DNA of 12,012 nucleotides. It comes from Bacteroidota bacterium (GTDB lineage: Bacteria; Bacteroidota; Bacteroidia; Flavobacteriales_F; PHOS-HE28). Location: positions 1-12,012 of the forward strand of contig CAUJFM010000195.1 in assembly GCA_963169595.1 (NCBI GenBank). Direction: 5' to 3'. Position numbers and translations under genes: made by a program. Shown here piece after piece: positions 1 to 6,695 of the stretch. The notes beneath the pieces are model-generated. The model had not been told where the DNA came from. It did no database searches and worked only from the letters and a program-made list of their open reading frames with translations. Position 1 is the first letter of the stretch. Every line of letters starts with the position of its first letter.

Positions 1-74
1 TCCAGGTCGCCCTGTGCCCACGCGACGGGGAGCGACAGGCCGAGCAGCAGGGTGGCAAGGGAAGGGCGGAGCAT
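1..74 (-). CDS. Secreted or outer-membrane protein, N-terminal fragment (runs off the left edge)
   Basis: Only the first 24 codons are in the window; translation begins MLRPSLATLLLGLSLPVAWA and continues QGDL. This is a clear Sec signal peptide: a positive residue near the N-terminus, a leucine-rich hydrophobic core, and an AWA-Q cleavage site of the AxA type. The mature product is therefore exported. The ATG lies 25 bases downstream of the glycosyltransferase stop on the same strand, so the two genes are probably co-transcribed. The mature domain is outside the window and its function cannot be stated. Confidence 0.6.
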   Translation of the reverse strand, partial: MLRPSLATLLLGLSLPVAWAQGDL

Positions 75-99
75 GAGCAGCGAATGTAGCAGCCAGACC

Positions 100-1167
100 T
101 TAGCGGAGCAGGCCGGCCAGGTCGCGCAAGGCGCTTTCCAACAGCGTGCTGTCGGTGCGGGCCGCTGGTGGGGTTTGTGGGGGCGCATCCAAGGCGCGGG
201 CGATATCCAAGGGATCCTGCTCCTGTACCATGAACCGACCTGTTCGCCCGTGGATCCGGCCGAGGTATTCCTGTTCGGCCTGCCCCGGTGTGGGAACGAT
301 GAGCGCACTGCGGCCCAGGGTCACCAGGTCCATCAAGGTGGTGTAGCCGCTCCGGGAGACCACGAGGTCCGCCGCGGTCAGGGCTGCTGCAAGGTCCTCC
401 GAGCCGAGATGGGAGATCCGTTCCAGGTTCCCGGTGCGGTCCTGGCCCGGCGCACCGGGCAGCCCGCGCACCAGCAGGTGCCGGCCGGGCAGGTCGCGGA
501 GCTGCTCGGTGAGCCGTTGCTCAAAGAGGGTCCGCTGCGGTTCGGGTCCGCTGATCACGGCCACCACGCGATGGCGTGTGGTCGGCAGGTGGGCCGGATG
601 CTTCATCCGGCTGTGCACACCGATGTAGCGAGCGTTCGCAGGCAGTTGGGCGCCGTGGGAAAGCTCCCCCGCCAGGCCCGGCGCCTCCGGTTCGTCCATG
701 ATCCAACAGCGGTCGAAGCGGGCCATGTGGCGCAGGTTTAGCTTGCGCAGCGCGCCCTGTGCGAACGGCGTGAACGGAAAGACCTGGTGGGTGATGAGCA
801 CGCTGGGCAGATCGGCACCGCGCACGCCGAAGCGTTGGTCGCTGATCACCGCGTCCAATCGAAGGTCGCTGCGCAGCCGGTCGAACAAGGCCTGCTCCTG
901 GCGGACACTGCGCACCATCGCGGGGAATTGACGCGCCATGCTCCAGAGCTGGCTGGGCCCCTCGCTGTACCGGATGGTCAGGCCCGGCAGGCGCACGGTC
1001 TCCAGTTCGGGGAACTCCCGTGCCAGCAGGACAAGTGGTGCCTGGTCCGCCGCGATGATCGGCGTGGCACCATGCGCCATGAGCTGCCGGATGATCGGTA
1101 CGCAGCGCGTGGCATGCCCCAAACCCCAGTCGAGCGGGGCCACCAGGATGCGCGCACCGTGGAACAT
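100..1167 (-). CDS. Glycosyltransferase of the GT28/MurG-like type (GT-B fold)
   Basis: A 355-aa protein with two Rossmann-like halves. The N-terminus has ILVAPLDWGLGHATR (residues 7-21), the glycine/histidine loop typical of GT-B enzymes that move a sugar from a nucleotide donor. The C-terminal half carries VVSRSGYTTLMDL (269-281) and VPTPGQAEQEYLG (291-303), matching the donor-binding region of MurG and related GT28 C-terminal domains (SGxxT...E, then PxPxQxEQ). Length suits the family. There is no signal peptide, so it should act in the cytoplasm or at the inner membrane face. True MurG is unlikely because no cell-wall genes are nearby; a lipid or surface-glycan glycosyltransferase is more plausible, and donor and acceptor are unknown. 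A -7-like box (GACCTTTG) ends four bases before the ATG. The next gene downstream encodes a secreted protein. Confidence 0.8.
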   Translation of the reverse strand: MFHGARILVAPLDWGLGHATRCVPIIRQLMAHGATPIIAADQAPLVLLAREFPELETVRLPGLTIRYSEGPSQLWSMARQFPAMVRSVRQEQALFDRLRSDLRLDAVISDQRFGVRGADLPSVLITHQVFPFTPFAQGALRKLNLRHMARFDRCWIMDEPEAPGLAGELSHGAQLPANARYIGVHSRMKHPAHLPTTRHRVVAVISGPEPQRTLFEQRLTEQLRDLPGRHLLVRGLPGAPGQDRTGNLERISHLGSEDLAAALTAADLVVSRSGYTTLMDLVTLGRSALIVPTPGQAEQEYLGRIHGRTGRFMVQEQDPLDIARALDAPPQTPPAARTDSTLLESALRDLAGLLR

Positions 1168-1171
1168 GGGG

Positions 1172-1179
1172 CAAAGGTC
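1172..1179 (-). promoter_or_regulatory. Possible Bacteroidota -7 promoter box for the glycosyltransferase
   Basis: On the minus strand this reads GACCTTTG, matching the Bacteroidota -7 consensus TAnnTTTG at all specified positions except the first T. It ends only four bases before the ATG at 1167, so transcription would start at or almost at the start codon. A small odd palindrome, GCGGTgttACCGC, lies just upstream (1186-1198). No convincing -33 TTG element is seen at normal spacing. Confidence 0.35.
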
Positions 1180-1246
1180 AGCGCGGCGGTGTTACCGCAG
1201 GATCAAGGCCATGCAAGATCCGGCGTACTTCTCCACGTCCCCGGCC

Positions 1247-1254
1247 TAATTTCG
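1247..1254 (+). promoter_or_regulatory. Possible -7 promoter box upstream of trmB
   Basis: TAATTTCG differs from TAnnTTTG at one specified base. It lies about 46 bases before the trmB ATG, in the 133-bp divergent gap shared with the glycosyltransferase gene. It is the only AT-rich step in this GC-rich gap, but no clear -33 element goes with it. Confidence 0.3.
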
Positions 1255-1300
1255 CGGCCCTTGCGCCGGCCGTGTCCTGGCCGCTCAGGACCCGCACCGC

Positions 1301-1981
1301 ATGGGCAAGAACAAGCTCTTCCGTTTCGCCGAGAACGCCACGTTCGACCACGTGGTGCAACCCACCTTCACCGAACTTTCCGAGAAGGGGCTGCCCCTGC
1401 GCGGCCGGTGGAACAGCGACTTCTTCAAGCGGGACGCGCCGCTCGTGCTGGAGCTGGGTTGCGGACGCGGGGAATACACCGTGGGACTGGCCCGCCTTCA
1501 GCCGCAGAACAACTACGTCGGCGTGGACATCAAGGGCGCCCGATTGTGGCGTGGCGCGCGCACGGCCCGCGAGGAGGGGCTGACGAACGTCGGGTTCCTG
1601 CGCACCCACGTGGATCACATTACACGCTGCTTCGGACCGCACGAGGTGGACCAGATCTGGCTCACCTTCAGCGACCCCCAGCTGGAGAAGCCCCGCAAGC
1701 GCCTCACGAGCCCGCTCTTCCTGGCCCGCTACAAGGAGATCCTGAAGCCGGGCGGTGTGATCCACCTCAAGACCGACAGCCCGGTGCTGTACGAATACAC
1801 GCTGGAGATGATCGCGGAGCACAAGCTGCCCCTCTACGAGCAGAGCGCCAATGTGTACACGGACCTGGTGCATCGCGTATCGCCGGAGGAGCAGGCCGTG
1901 CTGAACATCCGCACCTATTACGAGAGCATGTGGTTGGAAGAGGGGCGCACCATCCATTACGCTCGTTTCGGCATCCGGTGA
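1301..1981 (+). CDS. trmB: tRNA (guanine-N7-)-methyltransferase TrmB
   Basis: A 226-aa SAM-dependent methyltransferase that in this family makes 7-methylguanosine at position 46 of the tRNA variable loop. The N-terminus MGKNKLFRFAENATF is typical of Bacteroidota TrmB. The SAM-binding motif I is VLELGCGRGEY (49-59), followed by YVGVDIKGARLWRGA (72-86), where the family has GxDxK plus a basic helix. The tRNA-binding/catalytic segment is LTFSDPQLEKPRKRL (121-135), the counterpart of the FPDPWxKxRHxKRR motif of E. coli and the form I expect in this phylum. The C-terminal TYYESMWLEEGRTIHYARF also fits. Length matches the family. The ATG is supported by conservation of the N-terminus; no Shine-Dalgarno is present. 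The next gene begins two bases after the stop, suggesting an operon. Confidence 0.95.
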   Translation: MGKNKLFRFAENATFDHVVQPTFTELSEKGLPLRGRWNSDFFKRDAPLVLELGCGRGEYTVGLARLQPQNNYVGVDIKGARLWRGARTAREEGLTNVGFLRTHVDHITRCFGPHEVDQIWLTFSDPQLEKPRKRLTSPLFLARYKEILKPGGVIHLKTDSPVLYEYTLEMIAEHKLPLYEQSANVYTDLVHRVSPEEQAVLNIRTYYESMWLEEGRTIHYARFGIR

Positions 1982-1983
1982 GC

Positions 1984-2460
1984 ATGGACCCCATCACGCT
2001 GGACCCCATCCGCCTCACCCAGCCGGCATACTTCCGGCTCCTGGTGAAGCTGCAGCTGCGCAAGAGCGGCTGGATGTACCTGCTCCTCCTCGTGATGGGT
2101 GGTTTGCTCTTGAGCCTGTACGATGGAGAGCCCTTCCACCTGTTCCTCATCTGCTTCAGCTTCGGCTGGCCCGTGCTGATGGCCATCTGGCTTTACGCGT
2201 GGTCGCGCCGCAAGGACAACCAGCGCGTCTACGAGGAGCGCCGCTTCGTGCTGGATGAGGAGAAACTGATCGGGACCACACCCGGAGGAGGCCGCAGCGA
2301 GATCCCGTGGAGCTACGTGCAGCGCATGGTGGAGGTTGACGGCCGCTACCTCTTGTACATCTCGGCGGGCCAGATGGTCATCCTCGACAAGGCCGCATTC
2401 CCGGATAGCGCAGGCGAGCAAAGGTTCCTCGGCTGGGTGAGGAAGGCGGTGAAGAAGTGA
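1984..2460 (+). CDS. Small membrane protein with two helices and a YcxB-like cytoplasmic domain
   Basis: The ATG lies two bases after the trmB stop, giving 158 aa. Two hydrophobic segments, about residues 30-46 (WMYLLLLVMGGLLLSLY) and 53-73 (centred on LFLICFSFGWPVLMAIWLYAW), are joined by a short polar loop. A basic stretch, RRKDNQR (75-81), then precedes a soluble domain of about 80 residues. The pattern VLDEEKLIGTT...SEIPWSYVQRMVEVDGRYLLYIS...ILDKAAFP is that of YcxB-like/PH-like domains in small membrane proteins: a two-helix anchor followed by beta strands, with the IPW and ILDKxAF motifs. The positive-inside rule places the C-terminal domain in the cytoplasm. The family has no well-established role. 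The next gene overlaps or begins within three bases of this stop. Confidence 0.7.
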   Translation: MDPITLDPIRLTQPAYFRLLVKLQLRKSGWMYLLLLVMGGLLLSLYDGEPFHLFLICFSFGWPVLMAIWLYAWSRRKDNQRVYEERRFVLDEEKLIGTTPGGGRSEIPWSYVQRMVEVDGRYLLYISAGQMVILDKAAFPDSAGEQRFLGWVRKAVKK

Positions 2461-2462
2461 AC

Positions 2463-2828
2463 ATGGCGAAGCGCACGGTTGTCGATGATGCGGTGCAGGA
2501 GCGTGACTTCTTCGCGGACGTCATGGCCGTGGTGCGGCTGATCCCCCGTGGGCGCGTCACGAGCTATGGCGCCATTGCCCGGTACCTCGGCGCTGCGCGG
2601 AGCAGCCGCATCGTGGGCTATTGCATGAACAACGCCCATGGCGTGCAGCCTCCCGTACCTGCCCATCGCGTAGTGAACCGCATCGGCATGCTCACCGGGA
2701 AGCATCATTTCGGGACACCCACCCGGATGCAGGAGCTGTTGGAGGAGGAGGGGGTGCAGGTCCGAAATGACCAGGTGGTGGACTTCGCCGACCGGTTCTG
2801 GGACCCTTCCGCCGCGCTCGATCTGTGA
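2463..2828 (+). CDS. Alkyltransferase-like (ATL) protein, MGMT family without the catalytic cysteine
   Basis: A 121-aa protein matching the DNA-binding domain of O6-alkylguanine-DNA alkyltransferase: VRLIPRGRVTSYGAIARYLG (24-43) contains the helix-turn-helix entry and the nucleotide-flipping tyrosine (Y35), and R49 in ARSSRIVG is the arginine finger. The active-site motif PCHRV is replaced by PAHRV (66-70), so Ala67 cannot accept an alkyl group. Family knowledge: ATL proteins bind O6-alkylguanine without repairing it and hand the lesion to nucleotide excision repair. The rest, NRIGMLTGKHHF...MQELLEEEGV, is standard for the family. The ATG at 2463 was chosen; a GTG at 2457 would overlap the previous stop by four bases and add two residues, and cannot be excluded. 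It is likely co-transcribed with trmB and the membrane-protein gene. Confidence 0.88.
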   Translation: MAKRTVVDDAVQERDFFADVMAVVRLIPRGRVTSYGAIARYLGAARSSRIVGYCMNNAHGVQPPVPAHRVVNRIGMLTGKHHFGTPTRMQELLEEEGVQVRNDQVVDFADRFWDPSAALDL

Positions 2829-2829
2829 A

Positions 2830-2851
2830 CAGCCGGGTACCAGGTCGGCTG
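2830..2851 (+). other. Short inverted repeat after the ATL stop codon
   Basis: CAGCCG and CGGCTG form a six-base stem with a ten-base loop, starting two bases after the ATL stop. No T-run follows, so it is not a canonical terminator. It could be a weak 3'-end structure or chance in GC-rich DNA. Confidence 0.25.
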
Positions 2852-2887
2852 GTCGGTGCTTATCTTCAAGCATCCAACCCGTGCGCC

Positions 2888-3340
2888 ATGACCGTCAACC
2901 GCGTACTTGACGATGCCGATGCCGCCATCGAGGTCCATCCCGACCAGAAGCTGGTGCGGCTGATCTGGAAACGCCCCCTGGCCGGCGCGGCCTACCGGGC
3001 CGTGCTGGAGCGCCTGCTGGAACTGGTCCGCTCCGAGGGCCTCCGGTTGTGGCTCAGCGATGGGCGCAAGGCGGGGCCCATCCTCTATGATGACCAGGTG
3101 TGGACCATGAGCACCTTCACGCCCCGGGTGATGGAGGCCGGCTTGGAGCGGATCGCCATCGTGAGCAGTGAGGACGTGCTGAACAAGCTCGCCGTGGACC
3201 GTATGGTGAACGCCACCCCGGCTTCGGCGCCTTACGACATCGGCTTCTTCGAGGACCCGGCCATCGCGCAGCTCTGGCTGATGGACCCGCGGCATGGACA
3301 GCGCACCCAGGATGCCGTTCCTCAGAACGGTGTGCGCTGA
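2888..3340 (+). CDS. Hypothetical 150-aa cytoplasmic protein (possibly SpoIIAA/STAS-like fold)
   Basis: I do not recognise this with confidence. Visible features: an N-terminal pair of strands (AAIEVHPDQKLVRLIWKRPL), a long helix (AAYRAVLERLLELVRSEG, 34-51), then LRLWLSDGRKAGPILYDDQVW (52-72), a second helix around PRVMEAG, and a strand LERIAIVSS (86-94). This alternation, with the WLSDxR stretch after the first long helix, resembles single-domain proteins with a SpoIIAA/STAS-like fold that are common in Bacteroidota, but this is only a pattern judgement. There is no signal peptide or membrane segment. The ATG at 2888 was preferred over an upstream GTG at 2825, because the conserved-looking core starts near residue 10 and the added N-terminus looks like intergenic translation. 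A 59-base gap separates it from the ATL gene. Confidence 0.65.
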   Translation: MTVNRVLDDADAAIEVHPDQKLVRLIWKRPLAGAAYRAVLERLLELVRSEGLRLWLSDGRKAGPILYDDQVWTMSTFTPRVMEAGLERIAIVSSEDVLNKLAVDRMVNATPASAPYDIGFFEDPAIAQLWLMDPRHGQRTQDAVPQNGVR

Positions 3341-3359
3341 GCCGGAGGGCCCCTGGCCT

Positions 3360-3367
3360 TAGCTTTG
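3360..3367 (+). promoter_or_regulatory. Bacteroidota -7 promoter box for the mrp gene
   Basis: TAGCTTTG is an exact match to TAnnTTTG. It ends ten bases before the ATG at 3378, predicting a 5' leader of only a few bases. The gap after the previous stop is 37 bases, so the box separates this operon from the trmB group. No clear -33 element is seen. Confidence 0.55.
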
Positions 3368-3377
3368 CGCCCCCATC

Positions 3378-4460
3378 ATGAACATCACCAAGGAGGCGGT
3401 GCTGTCCGCCCTTTCCCGCATCATCGAGCCCGACCTGAAGAAGGACATCGTGGCCTTGGAACTGGTCCGTGACATCCAGATCACCGGCAACAAGGTGGCG
3501 GTCACGGTGGAGGTGAGCAATCCCGCCATGCACAGCCGCAAGCGCATGGAGGAGGCCGTGGCGTTCAATGTGAAGCAGGCGCTGGGCCAGGACGTGGACG
3601 TCGCGGTGACGGTGAACCCCTTGAGCGGGGAGCGCGGCGGCCTCCGGAAGGTGCTGCCCCACGTGAAGCACATCGTGGCCATCGCCAGCGGCAAAGGGGG
3701 CGTGGGCAAGAGCACGCTGACGGCCAACCTCGCCGCGGGACTTGCCGCACGCGGCCTGCGGGTGGGCCTCGTGGACGCCGACATCCACGGCCCCAGCATG
3801 CCCATGATGTTCGATGTGATGCAGGAGCGCCCCACGGTGCGCGAGCGCGATGGCAAGAATTGGATCGTGCCGGTGGAGAGCTATGGCGTGAAGCTGCTCA
3901 GCATCGGGTTCTTCGCACAGACCGATGCGGCCATCGCCTGGCGTGGTCCCATGGCCACCAAGGCCCTGGAGCAGTTGATCAAGGATGCCGATTGGGGCGA
4001 GCTCGATGTGATGCTGGTGGACCTGCCCCCGGGCACGGGAGACATCCACCTGTCCCTCGTGCAGGCCGTGCCCCTCACGGGCGCTGTCATTGTGAGCACC
4101 CCGCAGAACGTGGCCCTCATCGACGCGCGCAAGGGCGTGGGGCTGTTCCGCCTGCCCAGTGTGAACGTGCCCCTGCTGGGCATCGTGGAGAACATGGCCT
4201 GGTTCACACCGGCCGAGCTCCCGGAGAGCCGCTACTACATCTTCGGCAAGGGCGGCGCACGGGCCCTCGCCGAGGAGCTGGGCGTGCCTTTCCTCGCCGA
4301 GGTGCCCCTGGTCCAGAGCATCCGTGAGGCCGGGGATGTGGGCCGTCCGGCCGTGCTTCAGGGCGATACCCCGGCCGCCCGCGCTTTTGCCGACCTTTGC
4401 ACCGCCTTCCAGCAGCGTCTCGCCGAGCTGGAGCGTGAACCCAAGGCCGTCACCGCCTGA
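3378..4460 (+). CDS. mrp: Mrp/ApbC-family P-loop ATPase, iron-sulfur cluster carrier
   Basis: A 360-aa protein with two domains. Residues 4-80 form a MIP18/DUF59 domain (IIEPDLKKDIVALELVRDI, 15-33). Residues 96-350 form a deviant Walker A P-loop NTPase of the Mrp/NBP35 group: IASGKGGVGKSTLTANLA (102-119), LVDADIHGPSMPMMF (131-145) and LVDLPPGTGD (213-222). Family knowledge: these dimeric ATPases bind and transfer 4Fe-4S clusters in the cytoplasm. The C-terminal CxxC of many Mrp proteins is missing; the site reads ENMAWFTPAELPESRYYIFG (271-290). I believe this is usual in Bacteroidota Mrp, but it leaves the cluster-ligand question open. The NifU-domain gene starts two bases downstream, and the Fe-S enzyme KorAB follows, consistent with an Fe-S assembly role. 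The symbol apbC is used for the same family. Confidence 0.93.
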   Translation: MNITKEAVLSALSRIIEPDLKKDIVALELVRDIQITGNKVAVTVEVSNPAMHSRKRMEEAVAFNVKQALGQDVDVAVTVNPLSGERGGLRKVLPHVKHIVAIASGKGGVGKSTLTANLAAGLAARGLRVGLVDADIHGPSMPMMFDVMQERPTVRERDGKNWIVPVESYGVKLLSIGFFAQTDAAIAWRGPMATKALEQLIKDADWGELDVMLVDLPPGTGDIHLSLVQAVPLTGAVIVSTPQNVALIDARKGVGLFRLPSVNVPLLGIVENMAWFTPAELPESRYYIFGKGGARALAEELGVPFLAEVPLVQSIREAGDVGRPAVLQGDTPAARAFADLCTAFQQRLAELEREPKAVTA

Positions 4461-4462
4461 CC

Positions 4463-4726
4463 ATGGAACGCCGGGAACTGGAACAGACCATCGAGCGGAT
4501 CGAGGCCGCCATTGCGGACATCCGTCCCTTCCTGAACGCCGACGGTGGCGATATCACCTTGGAAGAGGTGACCGCCGATGGCGTGGTGCGTGTGCGCCTG
4601 CATGGGGCCTGCACCAGTTGCGCCATGAGCCCCATGACCATGAAGGCCGGGGTGGAGGAGGCCATCAAGCGCGTGGCCCCGCAGATCAAGGCCGTGGAGG
4701 CCGTGAACCTGGGGGCGGTGGTGTGA
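4463..4726 (+). CDS. NifU C-terminal-domain (Nfu-type) iron-sulfur scaffold/carrier
   Basis: An 87-aa stand-alone NifU C-terminal domain. ERIEAAIADIRPFLNADGGDITLEEV (11-36) is the characteristic helix plus LxxDGGDI turn. GACTSCAMSPMTMKAGVEEAIK (48-69) carries the CxxC (C50, C53) that holds a 4Fe-4S cluster between two subunits in Nfu proteins. Length is normal for a single-domain Nfu. The ATG is two bases after the mrp stop, so the two are almost certainly one transcript. They are a natural pair: a scaffold that binds a cluster and an ATPase carrier. A strong stem-loop starts right after the stop codon. Confidence 0.93.
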   Translation: MERRELEQTIERIEAAIADIRPFLNADGGDITLEEVTADGVVRVRLHGACTSCAMSPMTMKAGVEEAIKRVAPQIKAVEAVNLGAVV

Positions 4727-4766
4727 GTCCCGGAACATTCCGGCACCTGCGGTGTTCTCCCGGGAC
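4727..4766 (+). terminator. Bulged stem-loop after the mrp-nfu operon (terminator-like, no U-run)
   Basis: The stem begins at the first base after the TGA. GTCCCG (4727-4732) pairs with CGGGAC (4761-4766), GAACA (4733-4737) with TGTTC (4753-4757), and CCG (4740-4742) with CGG (4750-4752). There is a three-base bulge (TCC) on the 3' side and a TT bulge on the 5' side. No T-run follows, so it is not a classic rho-independent terminator; a 3'-end protecting structure or an imperfect terminator is possible. It lies 38 bases upstream of the korA promoter box. Confidence 0.4.
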
Positions 4767-4804
4767 GGCGTGACCGGCATCACGTTCCACCGCACCCCCG
4801 CCCG

Positions 4805-4812
4805 TACCTTTG
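4805..4812 (+). promoter_or_regulatory. Bacteroidota -7 promoter box for korAB
   Basis: TACCTTTG is an exact match to TAnnTTTG, ending 14 bases before the korA ATG at 4827. A GTTC 17 bases upstream could serve as a degenerate -33 element. The box supports 4827 as the start of korA, rather than an in-frame ATG at 4752 that would lie upstream of transcription and inside the stem-loop. Confidence 0.55.
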
Positions 4813-4826
4813 CGGCGCTTTTTCAC

Positions 4827-6695
4827 ATGGAGACCCCCACTCGGACCAAGACCGTCGAGGAACGGCGCAACGTGGTGATCCTGTTCGCCGGTGATAGCGG
4901 CGATGGCATCCAGCTCACCGGCACCCAGTTCACCGACACCAACGCGCTGTTCGGCAACGACGTCAGCACCTTCCCCAATTTCCCGGCCGAGATCCGAGCG
5001 CCGCAGGGCACCCTGGCCGGTGTGAGCGGCTACCAGCTGCACTTCGGCAGCACCGAGATCTTCACCCCCGGTGACCTTTGCGATGTGCTGGTGGTGATGA
5101 ACGCCGCCGCCCTCAAGGCCAACCTCGGCAAGCTGAAGAAAGGCGGCATCATCATCGCCAACAGCGATGGCTTCGATGCCAAGAACCTGCGTCTGGCCGG
5201 CTACATCGACCAGCAGGACCCGCTCACCGACGGCACGCTGGCAAACTACACCGTGCATGCGGTGGACGTGACCAAGATGACCCGCAATGCACTGGCGGAG
5301 ACCACGCTGGGCATGAAGGAGAAGGACCGCTGCAAGAACATGTTCGTGCTGGGCTTCATCAACTGGATGTTCAGCCGGAGCCTGGAGAACAGCGAGCGCT
5401 TCCTACAGGAGAAGTTCAGCAAAAAGCCGGAGCTGCTCGATGCCAACCGCCGGGCGTTGCTCGCCGGCTTCAACTACGGCGACACCAGCGAGACCTTCAC
5501 CACGCGCTTCGATGTGCGTCCGGCCCCGCTGCCCAAGGGCACCTACCGGAGCATCACCGGAAACCAGGGTATCGCCCTCGGGCTCGTCGCTGCGGCGCAG
5601 AAGGCGGGGCTGGACATGTTCTACGGGAGCTATCCCATCACGCCGGCCAGCGACATCCTGCACGAGTTGGCCCGCCACAAGAACTTCGGCGTGAAGACCT
5701 TCCAGGCCGAGGATGAGATCGCTGCGATCTGCTCGGCCATCGGCGCCAGCTATGGCGGTGCGCTCGGCGTTACGGCCAGCAGCGGCCCGGGCATCGCGCT
5801 GAAGGGGGAAGCGATGGGGCTTGCTTTCATGCTGGAGATCCCGCTGGTGATCGTGAACGTGCAACGCGGCGGTCCCAGCACGGGTCTGCCCACCAAGACA
5901 GAACAGGCGGACCTCTGGCAGGCCATCCACGGCCGCAATGGCGAGGCGCCCATCCCCGTGCTGGCGGCCAGCAGCCCCACGGACTGTTTCGAGATGGCCT
6001 TCGAGGCCGTGCGCATCGCCGTGGAGCACATGACGCCGGTGATCCTGCTCAGCGATGGTTACATCGCCAACGGCGCCGAGCCCTGGCGTTTCCCGCAGGC
6101 GAGCGAGCTCCACGCGATCACCCCGCCGTTCGCGACCCCGCGCACGAACGACGAGCAGGAGAAGTTCCTGCCGTACAAGCGTGATGGCAAAGGCGTCCGT
6201 CCCTGGGCCGTGCCCGGCATGAAGGGCCTGCAGCACCGGATCGGCGGCATCGAGAAGGAGGACGGCACTGGGAACATCAGTTACGACCCGCTGAACCACG
6301 AGAAGATGGTGCGCCTGCGGGCCGAGAAGGTGCGCAAGGTGGTGGAGGGCGTTCCTCCGCTGGACCTGAGCAACGGCGTGGAGAGCGGCGACCTGCTCAT
6401 CCTCGGCTGGGGCAGCACCTACGGCGCCATCAAGACGGCCGTGAACGAGCTCTGTGCCGAAGGCCAGTGCGTGGGCCATGTGCACCTGCGCTACCTCTTC
6501 CCCTTCCGGAAGGAGCTGGGCGAGCTGATCTCGCGCTTCAAGCGCGTGCTGATCCCCGAGATGAACAGCGGCCAGCTCCGCCAGCTCATCCGCGCGGAGT
6601 TCCTCGTGGATGCCAAAGGCCTGAACAAGATCCAGGGCATGCCCTTCACCGCAGCGGAGATCAAGGCCGCTGCGCTCGAACACCTCAAGCAATGA
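4827..6695 (+). CDS. korA: 2-oxoacid:ferredoxin oxidoreductase, fused gamma/alpha subunit (KorA type)
   Basis: A 622-aa subunit of the two-subunit 2-oxoacid:acceptor oxidoreductase, probably 2-oxoglutarate:ferredoxin oxidoreductase, which makes succinyl-CoA and reduced ferredoxin. The N-terminal gamma domain (about 15-200) starts with VILFAGDSGDGIQLTG (17-32), a glycine-rich motif, and continues NFPAEIRAPQGTLAGVSGYQ. The alpha (pyrimidine-binding) domain contains GSYPITPASDILHELA (267-282), FQAEDEIAAICSAIGASYGG (292-311), TASSGPGIALKGEAMG and VNVQRGGPSTGLPTKTEQADL (343-363), all hallmarks of the family. The C-terminal part (about 500-622) holds LLILGWGSTYGAI and VLIPEMNSGQLRQLIR. Gamma-alpha fusion is the usual arrangement in Bacteroidota KorA. 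The substrate could also be another 2-oxoacid, as sequence alone does not settle specificity. The stop overlaps the korB start (ATGA). Confidence 0.93.
   Translation: METPTRTKTVEERRNVVILFAGDSGDGIQLTGTQFTDTNALFGNDVSTFPNFPAEIRAPQGTLAGVSGYQLHFGSTEIFTPGDLCDVLVVMNAAALKANLGKLKKGGIIIANSDGFDAKNLRLAGYIDQQDPLTDGTLANYTVHAVDVTKMTRNALAETTLGMKEKDRCKNMFVLGFINWMFSRSLENSERFLQEKFSKKPELLDANRRALLAGFNYGDTSETFTTRFDVRPAPLPKGTYRSITGNQGIALGLVAAAQKAGLDMFYGSYPITPASDILHELARHKNFGVKTFQAEDEIAAICSAIGASYGGALGVTASSGPGIALKGEAMGLAFMLEIPLVIVNVQRGGPSTGLPTKTEQADLWQAIHGRNGEAPIPVLAASSPTDCFEMAFEAVRIAVEHMTPVILLSDGYIANGAEPWRFPQASELHAITPPFATPRTNDEQEKFLPYKRDGKGVRPWAVPGMKGLQHRIGGIEKEDGTGNISYDPLNHEKMVRLRAEKVRKVVEGVPPLDLSNGVESGDLLILGWGSTYGAIKTAVNELCAEGQCVGHVHLRYLFPFRKELGELISRFKRVLIPEMNSGQLRQLIRAEFLVDAKGLNKIQGMPFTAAEIKAAALEHLKQ

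Noticed and set aside
787..1983. Long plus-strand open frame leading into the small membrane protein gene
   Set aside because: It runs antisense to the glycosyltransferase and out of frame through trmB, both clear genes. The translation has no domain and is a by-product of high GC; the real gene starts at 1984.
2463..2828. Loss of the catalytic cysteine in the MGMT-family protein read as a broken gene
   Set aside because: The rest of the DNA-binding domain is intact, and cysteine-free members form the known alkyltransferase-like group, so this is a normal variant rather than a pseudogene.
3336..3363. GCTGAG ... CTTAGC imperfect stem overlapping the mrp promoter box
   Set aside because: The inner pairing is poor and one pair is a wobble; it is likely chance in GC-rich sequence.
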